Source: Trachythela sp. YZ-2020 (Eukaryota; Cnidaria; Anthozoa; Malacalcyonacea; Clavulariidae). Taken from it: a DNA stretch of 64,000 bases. This document shows positions 1 through 12,002 of the stretch, in pieces. The number at the start of each line of letters is the position of its first letter. Position 1 is the first letter of the stretch. The stretch is taken from contig JADLSH010000114.1 of the NCBI GenBank assembly GCA_016169945.1, positions 868,001-932,000 of the forward strand, read 5' to 3'. Both the position numbers and the translations under genes were made by a program. Below the pieces are notes generated by a model. The model was not told the origin of the DNA. It saw only the letters and a program-made list of their open reading frames with translations, and did not search any database.

Positions 1-461
1 TTTTTTCAACGTCACGTGATCATAATCAACCAATTAAATGATGAGAATCTACTAAGGTGTTATATAATATATAATGGACAGCTACATAAACCCATCGCCA
101 TTCAACTACAACTGTTATGGAGAACAGAGCAACAATCAGTTCAAAAACATCTTTACAATAAGTCTATATGTTACAGTTGCAAAGATGCTATTGTATTGCT
201 ATTATAAGTTCCGCCTTCTTGATGTACTTGCTGTAGCAATTTGGATCAATTTTGTGACATATGTCGCTATTCTATTTCCTATGCCCTGTTAATGAATGAA
301 CTAGCAGAAGGGAAAAAACAAAATTAAAACTGTTTGATATCTAATTTACATGAACTCACACAACAATCGCAGGTCGACCTCCCCAGACATCTTTCTTGAA
401 ACTTCTTCTTCGTTGTAAAAATGCCAATATGGTAATAATTATTCCCTGAAAGATATCTTAC

Positions 462-593
462 CTTTTGGTTATCAATAATATACAAAGGGATGGAGGGGTT
501 GAGGAAAGAGACCAGTGTCCCAAGTGCACACATCAGTGGCTCACAGGAGAGCTTGGGCAGAGGGGGCAGCTCATTTGGGAAAATAAACTTTGT
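462..593 (-). CDS. possible internal exon of an unidentified host gene
   Basis: On the minus strand an open stretch of about 43 codons reads FIFPNELPPLPKLSCEPLM followed by a leucine-rich segment, and ends at a consensus splice donor (CAAAAG|GTAAG, GT at 461-460). The upstream acceptor (CTACAAAG) is weak. Composition is protein-like rather than repeat-like and I see no transposon signature. I do not recognise the family. It could be one exon of a host gene running off the left edge, or a chance open frame. No neighbouring exon was identified. Confidence 0.3.
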
Positions 594-689
594 AGCAATT
601 TCAATATGGTAACAATATATCGAAAACTTCTACATCATGTGTAGTAGCATCCTAGTCAGAGGTGTTTCTTAAATAAATCCTTACTTTAA

Positions 690-800
690 CACATTAGCTG
701 GCAATGCGCACAGATGCGCCCTACTTAATTAGTATTTTACTCTGTCTAACACCAGACGATTTTACTCGTCAGTGGCAGGGTACTGCCAGTTAATGGGTTA
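690..800. repeat. interspersed repeat, related copy near 5.63-5.74 kb
   Basis: The segment shares a block with 5630-5740: a GCGC-containing start, then CTCTGTCTAA, CCAGACGATTTTACTC and a GTTAA-rich end. The two copies are diverged. They look like old non-autonomous repeats; no termini could be fixed. The remaining sequence between 1 and 940 outside the possible exon shows nothing I can support. Confidence 0.45.
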
Positions 801-1016
801 ATGTAAAAAACTTAACAAATTAACGAAATGTTGTAAGAATGTAGAAATTGCACATTTTCTGTGATAACATGTACCAGAAAGCTCCAGTATACACTGTAGT
901 TATATCTCAAACATTTAGATCTTAATAGACCCGGACTCATTTTATTTTGCCTTGGCTATGTATAATTTCAAATAGGTACTCAACGAATAATTTACTGATA
1001 CTAACAGTAAAATGCT

Positions 1017-1612
1017 CTATTAGTCCATTAAGCGTTAAAGTCCCAAAACTCGGAATTAGAAGTGTTAAAGTCCCAAAACTTTTTGGTCAATTTTTCAATA
1101 GAATTGTACCGCTATGGAACAGTCTGCCGGATGAAATTAAATCTTCTCCTTCAGTTCAGTCTCTAAAATCTAAACTTAACAAACACTATAAAACTAAACT
1201 TTATTCATATTTTGATGTTGATAGACCACGAACTTGGAAAACATTTTGTCATAAGTGTCGTTCTTGTGTTATAAATTGTTGTTCATGAAAGTATTATGTT
1301 TTGTAGTGAATTTTATATTTATGTGTATGTATATGTACGTGTATGTATGTGTGTATATGTATATGTTTATGTATATATGTATGTATGTGTATATATGTGT
1401 CTACATATATATAATTATATATATATATTAATGATTCCGTTATGTAACTATAATAGATGTACATTAGTTGAAGTCATAGTGATGTAAATGTAGTGTAGTG
1501 TATTCATGTCAGGCAGGACTTAATTTAGGACTCTATTTGTCCTGTTGTCTGAGCCTTCAATCTTGTATTGTAAAATTAATAAATAAAAAAAACAAAAAAA
1601 CAAAAAACGTTT
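1017..1612 (+). mobile_element. LINE 3' fragment (RT C-terminus plus 3' UTR)
   Basis: The reading frame from about 1017 to 1288 contains the conserved C-terminal signature of LINE ORF2 proteins (FNRIVPLWNSLPDEIKS), followed by a noncoding tail with GTAT/TA microsatellite and an A-rich end with AATAAATAAA near 1577-1610. At its left end a short endonuclease-derived piece (VKVPKLGI) is fused directly onto the C-terminus and partly duplicated. This shows a large internal deletion or template switch during reverse transcription. It belongs with the fragment immediately downstream. Confidence 0.7.
1318..1430. repeat. GTAT/TA microsatellite in the LINE 3' UTR
   Basis: Imperfect runs of GTATGT, GTATAT and TATATA fill this stretch. 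The open frame across it is a repeat artefact. Confidence 0.85.
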
Positions 1613-3706
1613 AACGCTTCAGTTAGAAGCGTCAAAGTCCCAAAACTCGGAATTAGTGATCATTATCCGACCTGTGTTGTATATAAAGGTACTTTCGGTA
1701 GGAAGCATTCACACACATCTATTAAATATCGTTGCTACAAGAACTTTAATGAAGAAAACTTTTGTAAAGATTTATCTCAAGTCCCTTGGAATACAATCGA
1801 TATATTTGATGATGTTGATGGTGCTTTAAACGCATGGTACAACTTATTTCTCGATGTGATTGACAAACATTTACCTTGGCGAGAAAAAAGAGTCAAAAAA
1901 CAACAACAACCTGATTGGATGACTGGCGAAATAATCCAGTGTATGGCCCAAAGGGATCATTTCAAATCAATCAACGATATGGGTAATTACAAGACTCTTA
2001 GAAACCGTTGTGTCTCGTTAATTAGGGATGCAAAAACATCTTAGTATAAAACATGCGTTGAAAATCATAAAGGTGACTCAAAGAAACTGTGGCAATATCT
2101 GCTTGACATTATTCCAACCAATGCTAAAACTGTTCCGTCAAGTTTGCGAAACGACTCAGATCACTCTTCTATATCAGACTCTCAAGGTATATGTGAACAT
2201 TTCAATAACTTTTTCTCCACCATTGTTGACAAGTATATTGCGAATCAAAAATGTTCCAGTAATTTTGATAAATTAACGGAAATGGTCAACTGCAACATTG
2301 ACAATGATGTAAAGTTTAGTATTCCGCTGCTAACCAAAGGGGAAGTTTGCAATTATTTACGTAACTTGGACACGCACAAAGCAACTGGACTTGAAGGCTT
2401 AAGTCATAAGATTTTACAGATGTCAGCCAATTTGATAGCTCCATCATTGACCAAGGTGTTCAATAAAAGTTTAGAATGTGGCATATTTCCAACAAAATGG
2501 AAACTGGTGCCCAGTCTGGTGTCAAGAACTACAGACCCATTGCCATACTCTGCGCTGTCAGTAAAGTACATGAGCGTCATGTTCATAATCATTTTTATCA
2601 GTTTCTCGCGGGTCATAATTTATTACATCATGCCCAGTCTGGTTTTAGGAGAAATCACTCGTGTGAAACGGCGTTATGCAATCTTGTAAATGTGCGGACA
2701 TCCAATATGGAGAGCGGCCTCTTAAATGGGGTTGTATTTATTGATCTTCGCAAAGCTTTCGACATGGTAGATACAGATTTGTTGCTACGAGAACTTGAAG
2801 TCTACAAATGTGATGATCTGACACTAACGTGGTTTAAGTCGTACTTGCAAGAGAGGGACCAACTTGTACAGTTCCGAAGAACTTTATCATCAAAGAAATC
2901 GTCCCAGTATGGTGTCCCCCAAGGAAGTATTCTGTGTCCTCTGTTGTTCATAGCATTTATCAACGATCTTCCACTGTATGTCAACTCCAACACAGATATG
3001 TATGCTGATGATTCGACGATTCTTACTAGTGCTAGAACAGTCGAGGAACTCAATGTTAAATTAACTGAGGATATGGCAAACGTTCAGACGTGGTGTACCA
3101 ATAACAACATGGTAGTAAATAACAGCAAGACAAAGGCAATGATGATAACAACTTATCAGCGTGCAGCCACACTAAATTCAGACTTACAAGTAGAATTTAA
3201 AGGAGTTCTGTTAAAATATACCGACAATGAGAAATTACTTGGTGTTGTTATCAATGAACATCTATCCTGGAAACAACAGATCCACAAAGTAGCAAAGTCT
3301 CTGAGAAAAGGAATACATATTTTGAGACAGATTAAGGAGTAATTTATTACACATGCTTTTTGCAACCTCACATGGACTATTGTTGCACAGTTTGGGGACA
3401 ATCAAGTCATATTACTCGCATACATAAACTGCAAAAGTTGGCTCTGAGAGTTATCTATGACGAACCAAGACTAACATCTTCTGGTCCACTATTCATAGCC
3501 GCTGGAGTTCTACCAATACAGGAAAGACTCAGGCTACGATCAGGTATAATGGTATATAAATCCCTGAACAATTTGGTCCCCACATATATAAGTAACATCA
3601 TCAGTGACCAAACGAGTTACTAGAAGTTCAGTGAGTGATGATCTGTGGATACCGAGAACTAAACTAACAATTAGAGAGAAGACTCTGCCATACAGTGGCG
3701 CTATCT
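1613..3706 (+). pseudogene. LINE ORF2 pseudogene: endonuclease end plus reverse transcriptase
   Basis: The fragment starts in the last motif of the APE endonuclease (GISDHYP near 1652) and continues through the linker and a reverse transcriptase. Visible RT motifs include NYRPIAIL, the block with LRKAFDMVD, YGVPQGSILCP, and the catalytic YADDST box at about 3001-3018. It is inactive: an in-frame TAG follows codon 62 near 2041, a frameshift lies near 2505-2530, and another break lies near 3340. It stops in the segment before the WNSLP block; that block is instead present in the fragment upstream. The family is APE-type, of the CR1/L2/Jockey assemblage. The product would be an ORF2 protein acting in target-primed reverse transcription. 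Confidence 0.8.
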
Positions 3707-4784
3707 TGTCCCCGAGCCGGCGCGAAGCGCCGTGCGAGGGTACTAATTCCGCTCGGATATTTACACCCGGGTATGTGAAAACATTGTGGAATGCAAAGTC
3801 GTCCACCATTTTTTTTTGTCATGGACGGTTTTTTAAGTTATGCGCATGCGCGAGTTAAAGCCGAGAGAAAACTGGTAACTAGCTACATGATGATTGGCTA
3901 AGACAACGATTTTGTTTTTATATGCAAACGTCAGAAAAATAACTGCCATTTTGGCATTTTATTTTTGGCATTTAATTTATAATGCATTTATATGAAAACC
4001 TTTTTCAAAATTGTACTCTGGAGTCGGGACATATTAATTCAGACAAATATTAAGTCTCCAAAACAAGAGAAGTGAAACTTTTTTAGAGGACTTTTATTTA
4101 CTAAAGTCAATAAGAAAATAAAGCAGTCGAAAAGCCGAGAAAGGACAGAGTAAATAGGGTAAAAGGCAGTTTAGTTTTACAAACTTTTCGAAACGTTTTA
4201 GTGAACGGAAGGTTGCATTAAAACATTAATTTGAAGCTTATAGAATGCATAAGAACATACCTACCGCATATATCTCATATTTCTATGGCTAAAACAATTA
4301 ATATTTTAATTATTTTTGTTGCTTTTGTAAACTGTATTGTACTCCAGAAAAGAAATTTAATTATATTAATAATCGAGTTGCCATGGCTACTGTGCTTCCT
4401 CTTCTTCAAACAAAATTTCCATTTTTTATTCTTTCAAAAATTCTCAACCCAAAATAGATTTCCCAAAATATTATTATTTCCTTCCACTCTTCTTTCCAAA
4501 CTATTACAGTAATGATCAAAATTTAAGTAAAACATTTCATATGGCGATAGCCTTTAAGTGCGTCGTGAAGAGGGGTGTAAGCCAGAGGCCCAGAGATCCA
4601 ATTCAGTTTTCAAAGCAAAATTTTGCTTTGAACCCAGATATCTGACTCGTCTACAGGTGGTTGCATAGCAGATTTTGTGATGAAAAAGCTTAGTAACAGT
4701 AATGTTTTGGAATATAGTGTCTGTCAATGTTCGGGTGCATGGGGCGAGGGGTTACTTCAAGCATGTATTTCTAGTATATAGAGA
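3707..4784. other. intergenic AT-rich sequence, no gene seen
   Basis: No coding signature or clear mobile-element terminus was found. A short GC-rich palindrome-like patch (GCCGGCGCGAAGCGCCG) occurs near 3717-3733. Confidence 0.5.
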
Positions 4785-5335
4785 TTACTTCATGGTTGAC
4801 GAGTGCGTACGATTTTTATTCACGAGTTGTGAAAGATTACTAACGAACGAGTGAGCGCAGCGAACGAGTGAGTCAGTAATCTTTCACAACGAGTGATTAA
4901 AATTCGTACAAACGAGACAACCATGAAGTAATTTGTTTATTATATAAGTATAGAGATAATGATTTGATACTGACAGACTCACAGTGAACAACTCGCAAGC
5001 GAAATATATCTAGCCTCAAAAACAGATTTCTTACCGTTTATTTCTTCATTTTCTTGCTGAAATTCAAACCAAAGAGGTTTATCTTAAGTACTTTTAATCA
5101 TGAGAGTTTCCTTGGTGGTAACATAGTCGCTTTATTAGCGAAAATGCAATAAAACTCTCACTTCTATGATTTCGCTAAAACTGGGCGCCATGTTTACAAT
5201 TTTGAGCTCGAAAACACTAGCCAATCAAAACGCAGATACGATAATTGTGAAAAATATCGTCCGCCGTGAGGATACGATTTTTATTTCAACTTTCTACTGC
5301 ACGGAAATCTCTGTACTTATATAATAAAATAGTTT
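4785..5335. repeat. foldback repeat with CGAGTG hairpin arms
   Basis: A long hairpin runs from about 4786 to 4933. The sequence ATTACTTCATGGTTG and a following block with CGTACGATTTTTATT are repeated in inverted form, around a centre rich in GAACGAGTGAG. A second level of inversion joins GTATATAGAGA near 4775 to ACTTATATAATA near 5315-5328. This is probably a non-autonomous foldback transposon. A structurally similar hairpin lies near 27.59-27.72 kb. Confidence 0.55.
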
Positions 5336-7585
5336 ACCACTTGAGATAAGACAATCAACAACTCTAAATTATTTTAAAACAAAAGCGTACATATACTGTT
5401 TAGGTACAAGTATATAGAAACATATAGATTAACGTAGGCCTAGTAGTTTTTCAATTTGTACTTTGTGTGTGTTACTGTTCTAGTTTATGTCATGTAAATT
5501 TAACATGTATCTTAGTTAAGTAGATAATAATAGGACAGAAGGCCCAGTATAAGATTAGCTTTGCTAAACTAGTTTTTGTAATTTACCTTCTTGAAATAAA
5601 GTTTGTTATTATTATTATTATTATTATTAGTAAGCCGCAATTGCGCCATAATGCGCCTACTTTGTCATTTAACTCTGTCTAATGCCAGACGATTTTACTC
5701 ATTAAGGGAAAAGTTTTGAACGTCAATGGCCGGTTAACCAGACTATATATCTGCCCATGTCTCTTGTTAACCGATTAAGCTGCAATGTGCCCTTTACTCG
5801 TCAAGGAGCTAAACAAAGAGATACACATGTAGTACTGATGTATTAATGGTCTTCAATTTCATGTTAGTTCATATGTGTTTCTTACTTGCTGTGTTGTAGT
5901 AAAATTGATATGCTTCCCTCTCCATTAAACCCCTCCCCCCCGGCCCTCCCATTCCGATAACCCTTCTTCCAAACATCCTTGAAAAATAAACCCCAGGGTG
6001 CTAATAAAGGTTTTACAGTATATAATAAATAGTATCAAACAGATAGAATATAACCTAGAGCTTACAGCAGGTATCAAAAACAGGTGAGGATAATATGTTG
6101 GATCCACATCACATTCAACACTGAAAATAAACAGAAGAAATTAGTTTTTAACCTTGTTTCATTAAAAGTGTCACAGAATTACTGAAAAGGCTTGGATAGC
6201 CAAGTATCACACACTCACCTAGTAGGAGATACCGTGGGAGATACCGTGGGGGATACCGTGGGAGATACCGTGGGAGAGCTCATTGTTAACTAGAAAATGA
6301 AATTTTAAAAATATATTGAAATTAGTCAACATGTTTTGCTTCATGGTTTAAGAATAGTTTACATAAACTTGCAACCTGCCATTCCATTAGAGCAGATTAA
6401 CCAAATATGATGGAAATATATTTAGGGCATGTTTTGGTAACAGAGAGTGAAATAACTGCTAATAGGGCATGTTGAGGTGCACTTCAGCTTCATGGGTGAA
6501 GGGTACTGTATATTTTCGAAGAAAAGCCTAAATGCAGGGGTAAGCCGTAAGCAGTTGGAAATACATGCCCGGCATTCTACAAGAATCGAATTGCTCAATT
6601 ATATTCTCCAAAATATTTACGCAATTGGTTGACTTTCAAAGAAAGTTGGAACATTTGTAACAGCCAATAACAACACAGATTATTGTAGCATTCCAGAAAA
6701 CATGCAAACTTCTCTCGTGGAGAAAAATTGGAAGTTCACCCCCTCTTTCCTTTGGATGTACTAGGAATTTTTACTACTATCAGAAGTTGATTGCCCCCCC
6801 CCCCCATCACCCTTCAGACAGCACAAACATTGATAAATATTGGTAAATATTCGAAGCAAATATTCAAAGAGAGCTGCGCGCTTCCCCACGTATAAAATAA
6901 GCGAGCAATCCGCAAATTCTTTGTCGCATATTGTTGCAAATATGCAGTAAGAAGTTAAAACAACAAAAATATACAAGGATCAGCCGGTCAGGGGGTTCTA
7001 CTCTTTTCTAATATCGCAGCCTGAGCTATATTGGTCTATATTATTAGAATTGTATTAAGAAATGTATTCCTGAATAATATTCAAATGCATTCATAGACAG
7101 CATTTCAATTTTAGTAGTAAGTTAATACGCTTCTATGACGCACGTTTGTACGTGCTGTCGATATTGTTTTATGAACGTAAAAGCGAGGATTTATATAAAA
7201 AAACAAGACGCCTGCTGAGGCGTTCACACTGGCCCTGGGGAGCAAGTTTTGTGAGATATATAGACATTGTCCTATGATATATTCACTTCTTAGTTTAATA
7301 TATGTATTGAAGACAAAATTCTAATTAATATTTAAACCAAATTCATCGTGTTGTTGTAATTATTTTAGTAATATACTCCATACGCCCAGCCTCGACAATG
7401 TTATTTTGAGTTGACACGTCGTTGTATTACACACAAACTAAAAATAGCAAACGTAAACAAAAGACATTTTGAGCCATTATTTTGTGATATTTAATAATAC
7501 CTAAAGTCGTAAAGAAAAGTCGATGCCCTAAATGATCAATATCTATCACAGATCATCAACATTCCCACTCGTGGTAGCAACATCT

Positions 7586-7587
<2 letters not shown>
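5336..7587. other. intergenic sequence with small repeats, no gene seen
   Basis: It contains an ATT microsatellite (about 5608-5630), a second copy of the 0.7-kb repeat (5630-5740), four copies of a 12-bp unit GAGATACCGTGG (about 6226-6276) and a C-run at 6794-6805. The segment 6893-7145 has a diverged copy at 29,055-29,245. The short open frames here show no protein family signal. Confidence 0.5.
6893..7145. repeat. interspersed repeat shared with 29.06-29.25 kb
   Basis: Both copies contain GCGAGCA-TCCGCAAATT, CGCATATTGTTGCA, ATATACAAGGA-CAGCCGGTCAGGG, TTTTCTAAT-TCGCA and ACGCTTCTATGA in the same order and direction. They are clearly homologous but diverged. The family is not recognised. 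Confidence 0.6.

Positions 7588-7641
<54 letters not shown>
7588..7641. repeat. GATA tetranucleotide microsatellite at a LINE 3' end
   Basis: About thirteen perfect GATA/TAGA units lie directly against the 3' side of the minus-strand LINE that follows. This suggests that the LINE's 3' tail seeded or targeted the microsatellite. Confidence 0.9.
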
Positions 7642-7642
<1 letters not shown>

Positions 7643-10333
7643 GGTTTATTGTACAAAACATTGCAGTCCAAAAGCTGAATTAAGTTAAATGTTACAATTC
7701 AAGCTCTAGCATGTACTAAAATACTTTACAAACGATAACTAATGTCTACTAATAATCAATAGATTAATATGATACACTATATGATTTATTATAAAATTAT
7801 AAAATATTCTAACAATACTACATTTTCAATGCGTTAAAGTTGATAAAACTGTTCTTGTAACGCTGTGTGTTAAAAACACATTAAACTTGCGATTGTTCGT
7901 CAAGTTAATATCATTATAATCGTATGGAGGAAGTAGGCAGTGTAATTTATGATCATTGTTAGTAACAATATCTTTGAACAGTTTTTCTGTCAGTTCTTGT
8001 CTTCTGTCATTCAGAGTTTGAAGACCTGCAGTGGATAAGGCATCGTTGTATGATACCAAAGGGAAGATGATTCTCATGGCTCTTTTTTGTATCATCTCTA
8101 AGCCATGTGATAAATACTTTGTCAGGCTGTCGTGAAACACCGGACACGCGTACTCGGTAATAGGTCTGATACAGGTGGTGTAAAACTGGACAAGTTCTCT
8201 TGTATCCAAATGGGATCTTTTCAGCTGCGATAGGAAATACAGCCTCTTCCTTGCTTTCTTAATAATTTCAGACATATGTTTGTTCCACTTGAGATCGTGT
8301 GAGATAATTAAACCCAGTATCTTCGCGCAGTTTACTACCTCCAAGGTAGTATCATTAATTTTGATTGGCTCAAAATATGTACTCGATTTACTAAACCCTA
8401 CCCGCAATTCTTTGCATTTACTTTGATTCAGTTGGAATTTATTGGCCAATGCTTGTTCGGTCAAATCATCAACGGAATCTTGAATTGAGCTTGCACTTCC
8501 TTTCTCGACAGTTTCAGCCATACTCGTATCGTCCACATATTTCCACATTTCAGAAGCAGCAATTTCCCAGTCATTGATCATGATTACGAATAGCCAAGGA
8601 CCTAGTTTTGTTCCCTGGGAAACTCCTGCCGGTACTGATTCCCATTCTGAATAACAGTCCTGACTGAGTTCAACTCTTTGCTTTCTACACGACAAGAAGT
8701 CTGTGATCCACATAATGATATGTTGGGGTGTGTCATAGGTTGCCAACTTGCTAAGGAGTAGATAATGATCAATCAGGTCAAAAGCTTTCTTGAAGTCGAA
8801 CAACACAATTCTAGTCGTTGCACCGTTTCCATCTGTTGAACCATTCCACGAATGAAGCATGCTTACGAGGGCTTGAGTAGTACTTGATTTAGGGACTGTA
8901 CCGTATTGATTAGAATCGATTCTCTGAAGCACGGCAGGTTTAACAAAAATACTAACGACATAGTCTTTGGCGATTGTAGATATAATTGGTGTTAGAGATA
9001 TTGGGCGCAAATGTTTATTCACGTCTCTTATTGGTTTCTCTTTTGGGATTGGAATAATATTCGCCTGCTTCCATGACAGGGGAACATGAGCTTCATTAAA
9101 GGTACTGTTCAAAATATCTGATATAGGAGAAGCCAGAATATCTGCGTATTCCTTAAGCACCCAACTAGGGATGCCATCGGGTCCACCAGCCTTACTTGGA
9201 TTTAACGTTGCCAGTTTCTTAAAAAAAGAAAATTCGGTAATTCGAAAATCAAGTGATTCCCCGTTAATTGTGATTTGCGGATTGGTTGAAGGTAAAGGAT
9301 TGAAATTGTTCATAGGTGTAAGAAACGCCTGGTTAATTAGGTTAGCGAAATTGTAAGGGCTGGAAGATGCTGAATCAGGAAGGTTCTCGATGTTACTCAA
9401 CTTTGCAATCGTGTCCTCACGTCCAGACACCTGCTATGACATGCCACACAAGCGTTTTACTTCTCTCCACCATGTTGCTGGTGCACAGGATCTTAAATGC
9501 TTAACCTTTTCCTCGTAGAATTTAGCACGCAATGATTTTCTTTCGCGGTTCACTTGGTTTCTTAGACTTCTAAACGTCATTAGGTCGCCATTTGCTAAGG
9601 CTTTCTAACGATATTTCCTTAGAGCCAAACGTTTGGTAGGTCTTAGGTCCCGTGATTTTATACGAATTGCTGGTTTGGGGAACAGTGTATGTGCAAGAGG
9701 CTGAACCTCCATGGTCGGAGAGGCCAAAAGATGGCAGTTTGATTGGATCCCCGTAAAAACTGTCCATATTCGTCAGGATTAGATCAAGGGTGTTTCGACC
9801 ACGTGTAGGGAATTTGATTAGTTGCTTTAATTTAAAACCATTTCGAAGTCTAGAAGTATTTAGCTTATTAAAGTCTCCGAGTAAGATTATACCACAGTTA
9901 GGAAATCCCGCTTCAATTATAGTTAGGCATTCGTACAAATAATTTATCATGGACACGTTATCTGCTCCTGGCGGATGGTATACAGTACATAGAATAATGT
10001 TCGAAATTCCTCTTGGGAGACGAGGCGGGCTAAGTACCAACAGATTGCTTCAAAATTTATACCAGACAGATTTTCCAAAACCTTATATCTAATTGTTCGC
10101 CGTACGTAAACACATATACGTCCGTGCTGGCCTAGGTCTATCGTTGCACTACTTATAACATTACGGACCTCGTCAATTTTTGGCGCGAGCGACATCAGAT
10201 GGGACAGCATAATTGAGGGTAAAAACAAACTTGGTGAGCCCGCTCTCTGAGTCTGCCTATTTAATGGCACAGGGATACAGCACGTGAGACGATTGTTGTT
10301 ACTTGTTTGACTAGTTCCAGATACTCTTGCCAA
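7642..10333 (-). pseudogene. LINE ORF2 pseudogene (endonuclease and reverse transcriptase)
   Basis: Read leftwards, the frame between about 10,333 and 9,560 carries an APE-type endonuclease with LCTVYHPPGA, LLGDFNKL and the terminal FGLSDHG motif. A linker with one TAG stop near 9435 leads into a 534-codon RT frame at 9430-7826. RT motifs include the block with FDFKKAFDLIDH, PAGVSQGTKLGPW and the catalytic YVDDTS box near 8540-8525. The RT is open, but the endonuclease is broken by a frameshift near 9950-10,040 and the TAG separates the two parts. The GATA repeat marks the 3' end. The amino-acid signatures differ from the LINEs at 1.6 and 12.5 kb, so this is a separate family. Confidence 0.8.
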
Positions 10334-11395
10334 CCTGGCGGGCGATGATGATTCGCTCTCCTTCGAAAAAAAAAATTTCGTCTTCTAGTTGATTTACGTG
10401 ACTTATACTCGTTTACTGGACGATAGGTAATTCGCACAGGGATGCTACGTTTGCTACGGTTAAAATTTTCGCTCGGATTGACGAAATTTTTTCGTGTTTG
10501 TTGTCTGGTCAGCTAACTAGCTTGTTCACCCAATTGAAATTTCGTTGGAACGTTTCAATATCAACAATCTTGACAGGTTGATCAACAAGGTGTGAAGTCC
10601 CAGTAGAGTTATCAATATCGTGTCCTTTTAAGGTTGAGTCTACCTACAGGTCTTGGGCAGAATTAATAGACTGAGTATGTAATTGGTTATGCACCTTAGC
10701 TACGCCTACACTGTTAAAGTTTTTGTTTGAATTTATTAAACTATTTGATGATGATTGTTTGGTAGCCTCGTTAACGTGATCACCCAATTGAGACTTTGTT
10801 AAATAGCTTTCACTCTCAACCTCTTTGGCGTATTGATCAGCAGAGCATGCAGTCTCAGTGGAGTTATTAACATAATGTGCTTTTGAAATTAGATTAAAAT
10901 TGTCCTGTTATTGGACAAAATTGTCAATCTGGGCATGCAGTTGCTTATTAGATAGGCTGTTGGTTTTCCCATTATATTCATCGGTCATTCATTCAGTCAT
11001 TCATTCGTTCGTTCGTTCGTTCGTTCGTTCATTCCTTCGTTCATTCATTCATCGTCAACGTCCGACAACCTTGCGTATAATTCTGAAATTTTGCTTTCCA
11101 TGCTTTGGAGTCCAGCTTCAAGACGCCTAGTTTTATCTTTTTCATTATCAAGTTCGCTTCTTAAAAGCTCAATCACCTGCATAAGATCAGTTTCCATTGG
11201 CTTCGACTGGGTATTTACAAATGACTGCAATGCGTCTGTTCGTGATTTTAAAATTTCAATATTTAATTTAATTGATTCAAGTTCGTCAGTTGTAGGGTTT
11301 TCGGTGCTGCTTAAGTAATTAATAATAATCGTTTGAACATCAGTTTGTGTGCATTTCGCTTCGGTTTTATTAATGCCAATATTAATATTTTTTTA
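10334..11395 (-). pseudogene. LINE ORF1 remnant with coiled-coil region
   Basis: Upstream of the ORF2 remnant on the same strand, a 61-codon frame (11,230-11,045) is a charged heptad-like helix (ELLRSELDNEKDKTRRLEAG), as expected for the coiled coil of LINE ORF1 nucleic-acid-binding proteins. The rest is broken into short frames. A CATT/CGTT tetranucleotide run (about 10,979-11,052) interrupts it. Assignment to ORF1 is by position and composition. Confidence 0.5.
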
Positions 11396-11767
11396 TTAAT
11401 TACCCATATGGTCAACGTCAACAACAGACCTTGTTAACCTTGTTATTACGAGTATACCAGACCACGTTAGCGTCACCGAGGTACTTTCCTCAGATAAATC
11501 AGGAGTTTATACAGATCACAATGTAATCACATTCGAATACGCTGCTCACATTAAAGCTCCAACAAAAACTCTTCGTTATATTTTTTATTATAACAATGGT
11601 GATTTTAATGGTCTCCGTGCAAGCTATTCGCGCAAAAGATCTTTCATCACTAGTTAGTTCCGATCATAATTATGACATTAATACTGATTGGCAACGCTTG
11701 TCAGACGCATTTATGGCTGCAGTTAAAGATCACATTACTTGGTCTCTCATAAGAGACTGCCCCTGTC

Positions 11768-12000
11768 ACCGTACTTAAGTCCTAAGTTATATATGTATAT
11801 ATTCTGTATAGTCAATAAGTTTGTTTTCACTAGTTTAGTTTTATAGGGGTGGTGCCCTGCATGGGTCTCGTTGTCCCGTTTGCGCTAGCCCCATTGGACG
11901 TATACCCTGTAGTTTTCCTTGTTTGTATAATATTATGTAACCTTTTATATGTATGTCCAATAAAGCTGATTAAATAAATAAATAAAAATAAATAAAAAAC
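11768..12000 (+). mobile_element. nested 3' UTR-only LINE insertion
   Basis: This insert separates two parts of one LINE coding frame (CPCH before, PWINGT after). It consists of a noncoding segment ending in GTCCAATAAAGCTGATTAAATAAATAAATAAA. A severely 5'-truncated LINE copy with a TAAA-type tail best explains it; a SINE using such a tail is the alternative. Confidence 0.6.
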
Positions 12001-12002
12001 CC

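Noticed and set aside
4231..4512. 93-codon hydrophobic frame as a membrane protein
   Set aside because: Composition follows the AT-rich DNA (Phe, Leu, Ile and Lys runs); no conserved motif or transcription signal.
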